Source: CAZCWX01 sp964502465 (GTDB lineage Bacteria; Desulfobacterota; Binatia; Bin18). From it: 35,804 nucleotides of DNA. Made by a program: the position numbers and the translations under genes. The notes under the pieces are model-generated. The model made no database searches. It was given only the letters and a program-made list of their open reading frames with translations, and was not told the origin of the DNA. The stretch is taken from contig CAZCWX010000631.1 of assembly GCA_964502465.1 (NCBI GenBank), positions 1-35,804 on the forward strand, in the 5' to 3' direction. Positions 14,679 to 21,821 of the stretch are shown one piece after another. Position 1 is the stretch's first letter, and each line of letters begins with the position of its first letter.

Positions 14679-15587
14679 CTATGCCTTTGTTGTCGCACTG
14701 AGTCCGGCTTCGCGGGCAAACCACTCCATCAGCCTGAGCATTTCCTCAAACCCTTCCGTCCACATGAAGAAAGCCAGTACCACATGGTCCAAGCCAGCCT
14801 GCTGATACCGGGGGAGGGAATGCAGCACATCCTCAAACGTCCGCTCGTAGGCGGGTGCCGCATAGGTCAGGGAACGAGGATCACGCCCGGCTTGCTCGGC
14901 AAGATCCTTGATCGTTTGAATCTCCTGCGGCAGCGCCTCCGGGTTGCGCCAGAAGACATGTCCATACCAACCGTCGGCTAACGTTGCAGTGCGGCGCAAG
15001 GCAGCTTTGCTATGCCCACCGACCCAAATAGGCGGGTGCGGCTTTTGCACCGGTTTCGGTTCGCAGCGCAGGTCAGAGAACTGCAGAAAACGCCCCTGGA
15101 AAGCCGGCTCTTCCTCCGTCCATAATGCCTTCATAGCGTGGAGATATTCGTCGGTCCGCGCACCGCGTTCATGATAGGGTGCGTTCAAGAACGCAAACTC
15201 TTCGGCCATCCATCCAACCCCTGCCCCAAGGATCACTCGCCCACCAGAGAGGACGTCGAGCGTGGCAAGCATCTTGGCTGTGACGACCGGGTGTCGGTAG
15301 GGAATGATGAGAACGCCGGTTCCCAGGCGAATGGTTGTGGTGCAAGCCGCCACATAGCTCAAGACGGTCAACGGCTCCAAAAAATTCTCGGCCGGGTCGA
15401 TGGGAAACTTGCCTTCAGGATGATAGGGATACTTGGAGATTAAGTGTGTAGGCAGGACGATATGATCCGCCGCCCACAGCGAGTGATATCCGAGCGTCTC
15501 GGCTTGGCGAGCGACCATTTGCAGCCGCTCGACTACGTGTGCTCGTGCCTGAGGTCCGACATGAGGTAAAACAACCCCGTATTCCAT
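14679..15587 (-). CDS. LLM class F420-dependent oxidoreductase
   Basis: A luciferase-like TIM-barrel flavin/F420 oxidoreductase of 302 residues. MEYGVVLPHVGPQARAHVVE, SLWAADHIVLP, TTIRLGTGVLIIPYRHPVVT, LDVLSGGRVILGAGVGWMAE and HPPIWVGGHSKAALRRTATL follow the family order; it resembles the TIGR03619 group of predicted F420-dependent enzymes. Cytosolic; it transfers hydride to or from F420 (or FMN) on an unknown substrate. AAAGGAGGAAGT precedes the ATG at ideal spacing. It lies 49 bases downstream of a cupin gene on the same strand and probably belongs to a five-gene unit with two cupins, the nitrile hydratase-like fusion and the BNR protein. Confidence 0.88.
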   Translation of the reverse strand: MEYGVVLPHVGPQARAHVVERLQMVARQAETLGYHSLWAADHIVLPTHLISKYPYHPEGKFPIDPAENFLEPLTVLSYVAACTTTIRLGTGVLIIPYRHPVVTAKMLATLDVLSGGRVILGAGVGWMAEEFAFLNAPYHERGARTDEYLHAMKALWTEEEPAFQGRFLQFSDLRCEPKPVQKPHPPIWVGGHSKAALRRTATLADGWYGHVFWRNPEALPQEIQTIKDLAEQAGRDPRSLTYAAPAYERTFEDVLHSLPRYQQAGLDHVVLAFFMWTEGFEEMLRLMEWFAREAGLSATTKA

Positions 15588-15636
15588 ACTTCCTCCTTTA
15601 CCGCATCAACACGCAAAGCGGAGTCGAAGTACGGTA

Positions 15637-15987
15637 TCAATCCAACGTAATGAACAACGACTTTCTCGGCTTGCCGCTCACAGCGCGGCTGATGTGCCCC
15701 TGGCCAGTAGTATCTTCGGCTAACAAGATGTCCCCGGAGCGGAGAATCCGTTTCGTGCCGTCACCAACCTCGATCTCGACTTCACCCTCCAAATTGACCA
15801 CGTACTGCCGTCGTGGCGCATTGTGAAAGTCGAAGTTATATGATCCATCCGTTTCCCGAAACACTACACCAGTGGCCTTCATCAACGCGGACATGAAGCC
15901 GGCTTTGCCGCCGTCTTTCAGGGGAATTGTGATATCTTCAAAGTGGGATTGGTTGTCCGGCCCGGTGTAGACACGTGTGATTTTCAT
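15637..15987 (-). CDS. Small cupin-domain protein, paralogue 1
   Basis: A single-domain cupin of 116 residues. NFDFHNAPRRQYVVNLEGEV and GDILLAEDTTGQGHISR supply the two cupin motifs, with one His in each and acidic residues (ED) between. It shares the skeleton M-(K/S)-I-x-R-(V/M)-Y-T-G-x-(D/N), then HNAPRRQYV or HPAPRRQYV and LAEDTTG(Q/S)GH with the neighbouring gene, so the two arose by tandem duplication. Role unknown; small cupins of this type may bind a metal and a small carboxylate. GGGAGGAGACATG gives a clear ribosome site. It sits 20 bases after its paralogue on the same strand. Confidence 0.82.
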   Translation of the reverse strand: MKITRVYTGPDNQSHFEDITIPLKDGGKAGFMSALMKATGVVFRETDGSYNFDFHNAPRRQYVVNLEGEVEIEVGDGTKRILRSGDILLAEDTTGQGHISRAVSGKPRKSLFITLD

Positions 15988-16007
15988 GTCTCCTCCCTTC
16001 CCTCAGG

Positions 16008-16346
16008 TCAATTCGCCAGTGGAACGACGGCAGTGACCGCAGGCGTGGCGCTCACGACCCGCGTGGTGTGTCCCGATCCGGTGGTATCCTCCGCCAGGGT
16101 TGCATCTCCCGGGTTCAGACGCCGCGTGGTGCCATCTTTGAAGCCGAGTTCGAGCTGCCCAGCGAGTACAATAACGTACTGCCGGCGTGGTGCCGGATGC
16201 CAATCCATGGAGGTTCCGGCAGGAATCTCCCGGAACTGGATATGCACGGCAGACCGCGCTTCCGCCAGCATCGGATGCGCGCTGATCGTCTGCTCCTCCA
16301 GGTGAGATTGTCCATCATTCCCAGTGTACATGCGAAAGATACTCAT
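16008..16346 (-). CDS. Small cupin-domain protein, paralogue 2
   Basis: 112 residues, paralogous to the next gene downstream. MSIFRMYTGNDGQSHLEEQT, then IPAGTSMDWHPAPRRQYVIV and the second motif GDATLAEDTTGSGHTTRVV define a cupin. The first motif has His in a more canonical setting (MDWHPAPRRQ) than the paralogue (FDFHNAPRRQ), which might reflect different ligands. GGAGGGCAAG precedes the ATG. Between this gene and the upstream nitrile hydratase-like gene (ends 16463) is a 116-base spacer in which I see nothing specific. Confidence 0.82.
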   Translation of the reverse strand: MSIFRMYTGNDGQSHLEEQTISAHPMLAEARSAVHIQFREIPAGTSMDWHPAPRRQYVIVLAGQLELGFKDGTTRRLNPGDATLAEDTTGSGHTTRVVSATPAVTAVVPLAN

Positions 16347-16462
16347 CTTGCCCTCCTGTTGTTTTTTACAGATTCAACGTCTCTTGCTCGTGGCGCACTT
16401 CGCTCCATCCAGACTACTGCGCTGATTCTCAATGGGAACTCTTCAGCGTGGTTGCTGGTGCT

Positions 16463-17515
16463 TCAAAAATCCTCATCGTCGTCCGACATGCTCCAGCGCA
16501 TGTGCAAAAACGACCGTGACTGAGAGGGCGATGCGGCCCTCGCCAACCAGGCTGCTCTGGTATCGATCTTCTCTTTGGGGAGAAGACTTTTGGCAATGAG
16601 GAGCGCTTCGAACGCCGCCAGCCAGCACTCGTAATAGCTCGGCCGCAATGCGGGCGAGATCTCCGGTCGTTCCGCAGCGGCAATCTCGCTAATCAAGCGG
16701 TCACGGAACTCACTCCATTGATAGAGCCTGCGCTCGCACAGCGCGACAGCCAGGGCAAACACCTCCCCTTCCCACGGGTCCTGGAAGACGAGTTCGCCAC
16801 TCTGCCGAGGCAGGGCAGTGGTTCCTGCCATATCAGCGACATGGCGTTGTGAGAGCGGACTGGTTGCTCGTGTGTCGAATTGCACGCGAGCGACCCCGAT
16901 CATCGCGTCTCGGGTTACCAACGCAGCCAACTCCTCTTCGGCCATCTGCTCGGTTCCAGACGGACGTTCGGGAAGGACCATGTAACGAGTTGCTGCACTG
17001 CTGTTCCAGACCAAAATCTCAACTGATTCGCTCAGATCAAGGCCGAACTCGCGCAGGACACCGCGAGGGTTGCCAGGCACGCGGGAGCGGTAGGCTGGAC
17101 TCTTGTACCAAAACGGCGGTAGGCCCAAAACCGGCCAGGGGTAACACGAGCAGAGCATACAGACGATCACGTTGTGCACAGTGGAAGTGTTCTCAACCAC
17201 CACCAGGTGCTCGCCCTGTAAACCGCCAAAGCCGAGCTCAGCAATCGCTGCTGTGCCGTCCTGAAGCAGACGCTCCTTGTAGGAAGGATCAACCCAGGCC
17301 CGTGCCACCACTTTGCCCCCGTTCAGCGGACCAAGGTCGTTCTCGTAGGCGTTGATCACCGCATCGAGACTCTCTGGCGTCACAAGCTGCTTGTCAATCA
17401 GGAGAGACTCGATCGCTTTGGTCCGGATCTCGCGGAGCTTGTTCTGGGCAGGCGTTAAGCGCCGCGGTGGCGGCGCTGCTGACTCCGGCGCATGGTGACC
17501 GTGCTGCTCACTCAC
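16463..17515 (-). CDS. Nitrile hydratase alpha subunit fused to an accessory/beta-N-terminal-like domain
   Basis: Nitrile hydratases hydrate nitriles to amides using Co or Fe bound by a Cys cluster in the alpha subunit. Residues ~20-210 are a full alpha subunit: ALVTRDAMIGV at the end, VWNSSAATRYMVLPERPSGT, and the metal motif Cys119-Met-Leu-Cys122-Ser-Cys124 followed by YPWPVLGLPP, which is Co-type in context except for Met where Thr (Co) or Ser (Fe) is usual. Residues ~230-325 (TTALPRQSGELVFQDPWEGE...ALCERRLYQWSEFRDRLIS...YYECWLAAFEALLIAKSLL) match the nitrile hydratase accessory protein or the beta-subunit N-domain. The beta C-terminal SH3-like domain is absent here and nowhere else in the window. 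GTG 17515 has GGAGAAAGG upstream. No amidase is nearby. Confidence 0.85.
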   Translation of the reverse strand: MSEQHGHHAPESAAPPPRRLTPAQNKLREIRTKAIESLLIDKQLVTPESLDAVINAYENDLGPLNGGKVVARAWVDPSYKERLLQDGTAAIAELGFGGLQGEHLVVVENTSTVHNVIVCMLCSCYPWPVLGLPPFWYKSPAYRSRVPGNPRGVLREFGLDLSESVEILVWNSSAATRYMVLPERPSGTEQMAEEELAALVTRDAMIGVARVQFDTRATSPLSQRHVADMAGTTALPRQSGELVFQDPWEGEVFALAVALCERRLYQWSEFRDRLISEIAAAERPEISPALRPSYYECWLAAFEALLIAKSLLPKEKIDTRAAWLARAASPSQSRSFLHMRWSMSDDDEDF

Positions 17516-17577
17516 TGTGTAGACCTTTCTCCGTGCAACGTCCTACCTTAAGGCATTGCTCGTATGCGTCGTCCTGC

Positions 17578-18579
17578 TCAATTTGGCAGCCACGCTAACG
17601 CTCGGATCTCGCCGAACTCCTGCTTCACTTTCTGCCACGAGTCACCGCCATCGTGACTGGTGTAGACATAACCGTGGAGGCTGTTCGCCACAATGATGTT
17701 TGGGTCCGCCGGATGTGTGGCAAACCAGTACATTGTCGAGTTCGGTTCTACAGGCAGGGGTACCGCTTCCCACGTCTTCCCGCCGTCTGTGGAACGTTGG
17801 ATCGCTCCGGTCTTTCCAGGGATGAAGTCTCCGTTGCCCACAAAGATGACATCCGGGTCGTCTGGTTTCAGAGCCACCCCGCGGCAATAGGAGATGCGAT
17901 CTTTCTCATAGAAACGCGGGAATCCATGCACTGTCCAACTCTCTCCCTCATCCGTGCTGGTCCAGATGCCATCTGGGGTGGTGACATGGATCTTTGCCGG
18001 GAGACCGAGGCTGATCGCCAAGCCATGCACATCCTGGTTGAGCATGTCGTTTCCGAGCGGAGAGAGATGTGTCCAGGTGTCCCCACCATCGCGACTGCGA
18101 TAGACCCCGTCGATCTCAACCCCCGCCCAGACCGTGCGAGAGTCTCGCGGGTCGCACACGATGTTCGTGACCTTTGGTGCACCAGCGAAGCAGCGCTCTG
18201 CGATTCCGGTGGATAACTGTTCCCAGTGGTTGCCTCCATCCTGAGAACGAAAGATTCCTGGGGGTTTGGTGCCGGCAAAAATAATGTCGGGGTTTGCCGG
18301 GTGCACGGCGATAGACCAGATTTGCCGCCCGTCCATCGGTGATTCTACCAAGTTCCACATCGCCCCTTTATCCTCGCTGCGATAGAGACCGACTTCAGAG
18401 CCAGCAAGAATAGTATGAGGATTATGCGGGGACACAGCCAACGCTCTGATCTGGATTTCCCCGGGCTCAGCGTGGAAGGGGAGGTTCATTTTACTGCGTC
18501 GCCATTTTTCTCCACCGTTTGGGCTGTGCCAAACGCCAGCGCCGATAGTTCCCACACAGATGGTAAAATCTTTTGTCAT
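17578..18579 (-). CDS. BNR/sortilin-like beta-propeller protein
   Basis: A 333-residue beta-propeller. Asp-box repeats recur about every 45-60 residues: SPNGGEKWRR, SEDKGAMWNL, SQDGGNHWEQ, SRDGGDTWTH, STDEGESWTV, STDGGKTWEA and SHDGGDSWQK. Seven boxes point to a six- or seven-bladed propeller. Each is preceded by a DP(D/R)-type strand such as HPANPDIIFAGT. No signal peptide is seen, so it appears cytosolic, unlike many exo-sialidase-type homologues. Function unknown. ATG 18579 is chosen because AAAGGAGG lies 8 bases upstream. It is the first gene of the minus-strand unit that contains the nitrile hydratase-like gene 62 bases downstream. Confidence 0.85.
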   Translation of the reverse strand: MTKDFTICVGTIGAGVWHSPNGGEKWRRSKMNLPFHAEPGEIQIRALAVSPHNPHTILAGSEVGLYRSEDKGAMWNLVESPMDGRQIWSIAVHPANPDIIFAGTKPPGIFRSQDGGNHWEQLSTGIAERCFAGAPKVTNIVCDPRDSRTVWAGVEIDGVYRSRDGGDTWTHLSPLGNDMLNQDVHGLAISLGLPAKIHVTTPDGIWTSTDEGESWTVHGFPRFYEKDRISYCRGVALKPDDPDVIFVGNGDFIPGKTGAIQRSTDGGKTWEAVPLPVEPNSTMYWFATHPADPNIIVANSLHGYVYTSHDGGDSWQKVKQEFGEIRALAWLPN

Positions 18580-18849
18580 AGTGATTCCCTCCTTTGCAGA
18601 CATTCATCTAACGTTTTGGAACAATAACGTCTGTACCATGCCTCCTCACTTTTATACTGTGAAGACCTGTTCCCTCTCTACTCCCCTTCTTCCTCTGAGG
18701 CAAGGGAAACGTTTTTTCTGAGCAGGCCGAAGAGTAAGGACTCTTCAGCCTACCGCCTTTTGAACTGCGCAAAAACCCGGTAACTACAGACAGTGGACGC
18801 TCACCGTGGTACGTTCTTAAAAACGGCTGGGCTGAAAAAGGAGATGTCT

Positions 18850-19050
18850 ATGCCTCGCTTCATCATCGAGCGGAATTTCGCCGAGCAACTCGAGCCCAAT
18901 CGCGACGGGATCGCCGCGGTCACACAGATCAACACAGATGTTGGCGTGCAGTGGCTGTTCTCGTTTCTCAGTGCCGACAAAAAGAAGACCTACTGTCTGT
19001 ACGAAGCGCCCAGCGCCGAGGCCATTCGCGAGGCGGCGCAGGCGGCTTGA
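18850..19050 (+). pseudogene. Truncated DUF4242 protein gene (copy 1)
   Basis: 66 residues, MPRFIIERNFAEQLEPNRDG...FLSADKKKTYCLYEAPSAEA, nearly identical to copy 2 at 20421-20681 up to AIREAA, where it changes to QAA and stops. The missing ~20 residues form the last strand in the intact copy (NIPADVIIEV). The break at ~19036-19048 coincides exactly with the truncated end of the convergent cyclase gene, showing a deletion or recombination junction. AAGGAG lies 6 bases before the ATG, so it may still be expressed. ATG 18844 is an alternative start, but copy 2 supports 18850. Confidence 0.7.
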
Positions 19051-19442
19051 TAGGCGCGCACCACCTCACGGTACTTTTCAGGGTCGAGTTGCTCGGAGAG
19101 CGTGGTAGAGCCCACCAGGTCACAGAACATGACAGTCAACTGCCTACGCTCCGCGACATCTTGTTTGGACTCTAGACGCTGGACGCTAGACTCTAGACTT
19201 TCTTTCCCCGATTCTCCGATTCTCCGATTCTCCGGTTCCTCCTTTGCCGTGCGCCCCGTCCACACCAGGACTGCACCCTCTTCATCTCTGGCCAACTGTT
19301 TAGCCTTGATGAGTTCGTCCTTGAGGTCCTCCAGGTAATCGTCATCGAGAGCGAACCGTCGCTTCAGCGCCCGGTACGAAATCCGCCCTTCGCGCTCTAA
19401 TAATTCCCGCAATTGCGCCAGGACTTCATCAAAGGTCATCAA
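19038..19442 (-). pseudogene. 5' fragment of a class III nucleotidyl cyclase gene
   Basis: The frame starts MMTFDEVLAQLRELLEREGR, a helical N-domain found on bacterial cyclase-ATPase-TPR fusion proteins. It then has a low-complexity linker and the beginning of a class III cyclase domain, ERRQLTVMFCDLVGSTTLSE (with the first metal-binding Asp), then EKYREVVRAYQAAC. After about 45 residues of cyclase domain it runs into sequence antisense to the DUF4242 gene (ASRMASALGASYRQ) and stops at 18990. The rest of the catalytic domain and all downstream domains (normally ~900 residues more) are gone. The linker contains short tandem repeats. Non-functional as a cyclase. Confidence 0.75.
19164..19240. 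repeat. Tandem repeats in the cyclase linker
   Basis: CGATTCTC occurs three times head to tail at 19209-19232, followed by a degenerate fourth unit to 19240. At 19167-19198 a CTAGAC/GGACGCT unit of ~10-11 bases repeats. Both lie in the linker between the N-domain and the cyclase domain. Unit lengths that are not multiples of three mean that copy-number change would shift the frame. Confidence 0.65.
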
Positions 19443-19529
19443 CGATTCACTCCTTCGCAGCGTTTTTGGTCCTTCTACTCTTTCGCGACTCCTACAGCAA
19501 GCGAACGCGGACCCTTCCCCCTTACTCCA

Positions 19530-19970
19530 TTACACTTCTTCCCACCGAAAGGGGCGGAACTCGGCAATCCGCTGGAAATCAGCGGCGTTCTTTGTCAGCA
19601 CGGTGAATCCATTGCGCGCCGCACTCATCGCAATCAAGGTATCATTGGTCAGGCGCGCCCGGCCAACTTCTTCGTAGCCGTACTTCGCCCCGACTTGAGC
19701 CAATACTTGTCCGCACGCCGTCCAATCAGAGCGGAGAGGCACAAGCACTCGTTTCACTTTCTCAAAGTCATTCTCTAAACGAGCTAGCAGCTTTTTCAGT
19801 CGCCTATCCTGCGCGCCCGCATGGAGTTCTTCCAGGACGACCGCACTCAGCCATAACGGGCGAGCCGGTTCCCCCGCTTTGCGTGCGGCACGGCGCAGCG
19901 TGAAGAGAGAGTCATTCCCTTGCCGTAAGTCAGAGATGTACACGGACGTGTCGAAAAGGATCCCAGACAC
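19530..19970 (-). CDS. vapC: PIN-domain toxin (VapC-like ribonuclease)
   Basis: A 146-residue PIN nuclease. Acidic metal-binding residues are in place: Asp7 (ILFDTSVYI), Glu47/Glu48 (SAVVLEELHAG), Asp110 (RLTNDTLIAMSA) and Asp131 (VLTKNAADF). VapC toxins cleave tRNA or rRNA when freed from their antitoxin. The gene starts at GTG 19970, one base after the stop codon of the upstream antitoxin gene (TAA-C-GTG), indicating translational coupling. It is somewhat longer than minimal VapC proteins because of the DRRLKKLLARLENDFEKVKR helix. Confidence 0.85.
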   Translation of the reverse strand: MSGILFDTSVYISDLRQGNDSLFTLRRAARKAGEPARPLWLSAVVLEELHAGAQDRRLKKLLARLENDFEKVKRVLVPLRSDWTACGQVLAQVGAKYGYEEVGRARLTNDTLIAMSAARNGFTVLTKNAADFQRIAEFRPFRWEEV

Positions 19971-19971
19971 G

Positions 19972-20217
19972 TTATTTACCCTCTAAGCGCCCGAAGACGT
20001 CTTGGATGACAAGGCCGCTGCGCACGGCGGCTCTGAGAAAGCGCTCGTGGGCAACCCAGGCTTGACGGTCCCGCTCAGCCTCGTCGATTACCCGTTCGAG
20101 CGCGCGGTCAATTGTCTCCGTTTCAGTTTTCGCCCCTAGGACCTGCTGGGCTTTTTTCAGCTTCGTTTGGTCGAGAATCAAATGTTTGTTCTTCCGCATG
20201 AGACGGGCAGGTTTCAT
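19972..20217 (-). CDS. Antitoxin of the vapBC-type pair
   Basis: 81 residues. It begins with a basic strand (KPARLMRKNKHLILD), followed by KLKKAQQVLGAKTETETIDR, the ribbon-helix-helix DNA-binding pattern common in VapB and type II antitoxins. A helical toxin-binding tail ends DVFGRLEGK. GAGGT precedes the ATG. An inverted repeat (20230-20258) lies just upstream and is a likely autoregulatory site. It neutralises the PIN toxin encoded 1 base downstream. Confidence 0.8.
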   Translation of the reverse strand: MKPARLMRKNKHLILDQTKLKKAQQVLGAKTETETIDRALERVIDEAERDRQAWVAHERFLRAAVRSGLVIQDVFGRLEGK

Positions 20218-20229
20218 AGCATTTACCTC

Positions 20230-20258
20230 GTGTACATCTTAAATTCTGTTATGTACAC
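20230..20258. promoter_or_regulatory. Inverted repeat upstream of the toxin-antitoxin operon
   Basis: GTGTACAT (20230-20237) and ATGTACAC (20251-20258) form perfect 8-base arms with a 13-base spacer, starting 12 bases upstream of the antitoxin ATG. The size and position fit an operator bound by the antitoxin or complex. A TAAGAT sequence within the spacer on the minus strand could serve as -10. Confidence 0.55.
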
Positions 20259-20420
20259 CTGCAAGAAGTGTGTTCATGAAAGAGACCGTTCAATTCGAGG
20301 GGTTAGTGGGGAAGAAAGGGGTGGGGTGTCTTCAAGAAACTACAGACAATAAAAATCCGCTGTGCTATAACGCCGTCAATGTTTTGTGGCCTGCAGAGGC
20401 CGTTACAGAAGGAGACATCT

Positions 20421-20681
20421 ATGCCTCGCTTCATCATCGAGCGCAATTTTGCTGAGCAACTCAATCCAACTCGTGATGGTACAGCCGCGATCATACAGGT
20501 CAATGCGGATGTCGGCGTGCACTGGCTCTTTTCTTTTCTCAGCGCCGACAAAAAGAAGACTTACTGCCTCTACGAGGCGCCCAACGCCGAGGCGATCCGC
20601 GCGGCGGCGCGGCGGCTGAACATTCCAGCAGATGTAATTATCGAGGTGGATAGTGAGTTGCGGCCGGAGCAGTTTGCGTAG
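20421..20681 (+). CDS. DUF4242 domain protein (copy 2, intact)
   Basis: A small ferredoxin-like-fold protein of 86 residues, MPRFIIERNFAEQL...HWLFSFLSADKKKTYCLYEA...AARRLNIPADVIIEVDSELR. DUF4242 proteins are small cytosolic proteins without an assigned reaction. AGAAGGAG lies 6 bases before the ATG. A truncated near-identical copy lies 1.6 kb upstream, with the toxin-antitoxin pair between the two. Directly downstream is a long inverted repeat. Confidence 0.8.
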   Translation: MPRFIIERNFAEQLNPTRDGTAAIIQVNADVGVHWLFSFLSADKKKTYCLYEAPNAEAIRAAARRLNIPADVIIEVDSELRPEQFA

Positions 20682-20685
20682 TTTC

Positions 20686-20739
20686 GTAGCGTGCGCTGGA
20701 TTAAGCGCATCGGCGGTTCGTGCGCACAGCGCACGCTAC
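20686..20739. repeat. Long inverted repeat, dispersed element
   Basis: GTAGCGTGCGCTG (20686-20698) and CAGCGCACGCTAC (20727-20739) are perfect 13-base arms with a 28-base spacer, five bases after the DUF4242 stop codon. The right half (20720-20740) matches 20 of 21 bases at 150-170. It may form a 3' mRNA hairpin for the DUF4242 gene. Confidence 0.7.
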
Positions 20740-20848
20740 TTCACCGGTTCCCTCTGCTGCACCTTCCTATCAATACGAGCAAAGCACCTACTGAAAAGTT
20801 TCATCGTAAAGTGTTCCAAAGTGAAAAGGCAAGAAGGGGGAATTCCTG

Positions 20849-21712
20849 ATGGCAGAACCGTGGACCCATCATGTCACGCACGTAAACGGTTTCCGCATGC
20901 ACTATGTCGTAGCTGGCTCAGGCTACCCGTTGGTTTTTCTGCACGGTTGGCCGCAGACCTGGTACGAATGGCGCAAGATCATCCCGTTCCTGTCTCTGCG
21001 CTTCACCTTTATTGCGCCTGACCTGCGTGGTCTGGGCGATAGCGAACGACCGCTCACTGGGTATGATAAACGTACGCTGGCCGATGATATGTACCAACTC
21101 GTGACCACCTTGGGCCATGCCAAGATTGGGCTCATTGGCCACGATTGGGGTGGTACAGTGGCGTACTACCTGGCCTATGACCATCCAGAATTGGTCGAGC
21201 GCCTGCTGATCCTGGAATCGACTCCTGGCATCGCTCGGGTGGGCGAACCGATCGACTTGCGGGGGATTCGCCGCCTCTGGCATGTGTTCTTCCAAGGCGG
21301 GGCTCCCGATCTGGCCGAACAGTTAGTGCGGGACCACGTGGCTCTTTATCTCAACCGGATGTGTAGTGTTGCCTGCTATAATCCGGCCCTGTTTAGTCCC
21401 GATGAAATGGCTGAATATGTGCGCGCCTATTCTCAGCCTGGAGCGCTGCGAGCTGGGTTTCATTATTACCGAGCGGCGCTGGAGGAGGATGTCCTCGCGT
21501 TCAGTAGTTGTACTAAGAAATTGACAATGCCTGTGCGGGCATGGGGTGGAGAGCGGTTTATGGGTGATATTACTCCTCTGTGGCAGCGAGTCGCTGTTGA
21601 GGTGCAGGGTGGGACAGTGGAGCGTTGCGGGCATTTCATGGCCGAAGAGCGGCCGGACTTTGTCCTGCAGCAGGTGGAGGAGTTTTTTGCGCCCTTAGCG
21701 GAGTATCGCTAA
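20849..21712 (+). CDS. Alpha/beta hydrolase (epoxide hydrolase/haloacetate dehalogenase-like)
   Basis: 287 residues with catalytic elements of the Asp-nucleophile alpha/beta hydrolases. FLHGWPQTWYEW is the oxyanion loop, and Asp99 in LIGHDWGGTVAYYLA is the nucleophile. The charge-relay His262 lies in RCGHFMAEERPD. The cap domain includes RFMGDITPLW-type segments and a Tyr-rich stretch (GFHYYRAAL) that could polarise an epoxide. Epoxide hydrolase or fluoroacetate dehalogenase are the best guesses; sequence alone does not decide. AGAAGGGGG precedes the ATG. It stands alone on the plus strand, convergent with the patatin gene. Confidence 0.85.
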   Translation: MAEPWTHHVTHVNGFRMHYVVAGSGYPLVFLHGWPQTWYEWRKIIPFLSLRFTFIAPDLRGLGDSERPLTGYDKRTLADDMYQLVTTLGHAKIGLIGHDWGGTVAYYLAYDHPELVERLLILESTPGIARVGEPIDLRGIRRLWHVFFQGGAPDLAEQLVRDHVALYLNRMCSVACYNPALFSPDEMAEYVRAYSQPGALRAGFHYYRAALEEDVLAFSSCTKKLTMPVRAWGGERFMGDITPLWQRVAVEVQGGTVERCGHFMAEERPDFVLQQVEEFFAPLAEYR

Positions 21713-21734
21713 ATCAGTTGACTGTTCTCCTATG

Positions 21735-21789
21735 GTGGTGCGGGCCCCTGGCCTGCACAGGTCCATGCAAGCAAGGACGCCTGCACCAC
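21735..21789. repeat. Cruciform-type dispersed repeat, copy B
   Basis: The outer arms are GTGGTGC (21735-21741) and GCACCAC (21783-21789). Inside are an imperfect hairpin GGGCC-CCT-GGCC and a degenerate GCAAGC...GCCTGC hairpin. It shares a 19-mer with copy A at 3448-3466 (opposite orientation). It lies between the convergent hydrolase and patatin genes and may act as a bidirectional 3' end. Confidence 0.65.
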
Positions 21790-21821
21790 AAGACTTGCTC
21801 AGGGTGTTCTTGCGCGGTTCC

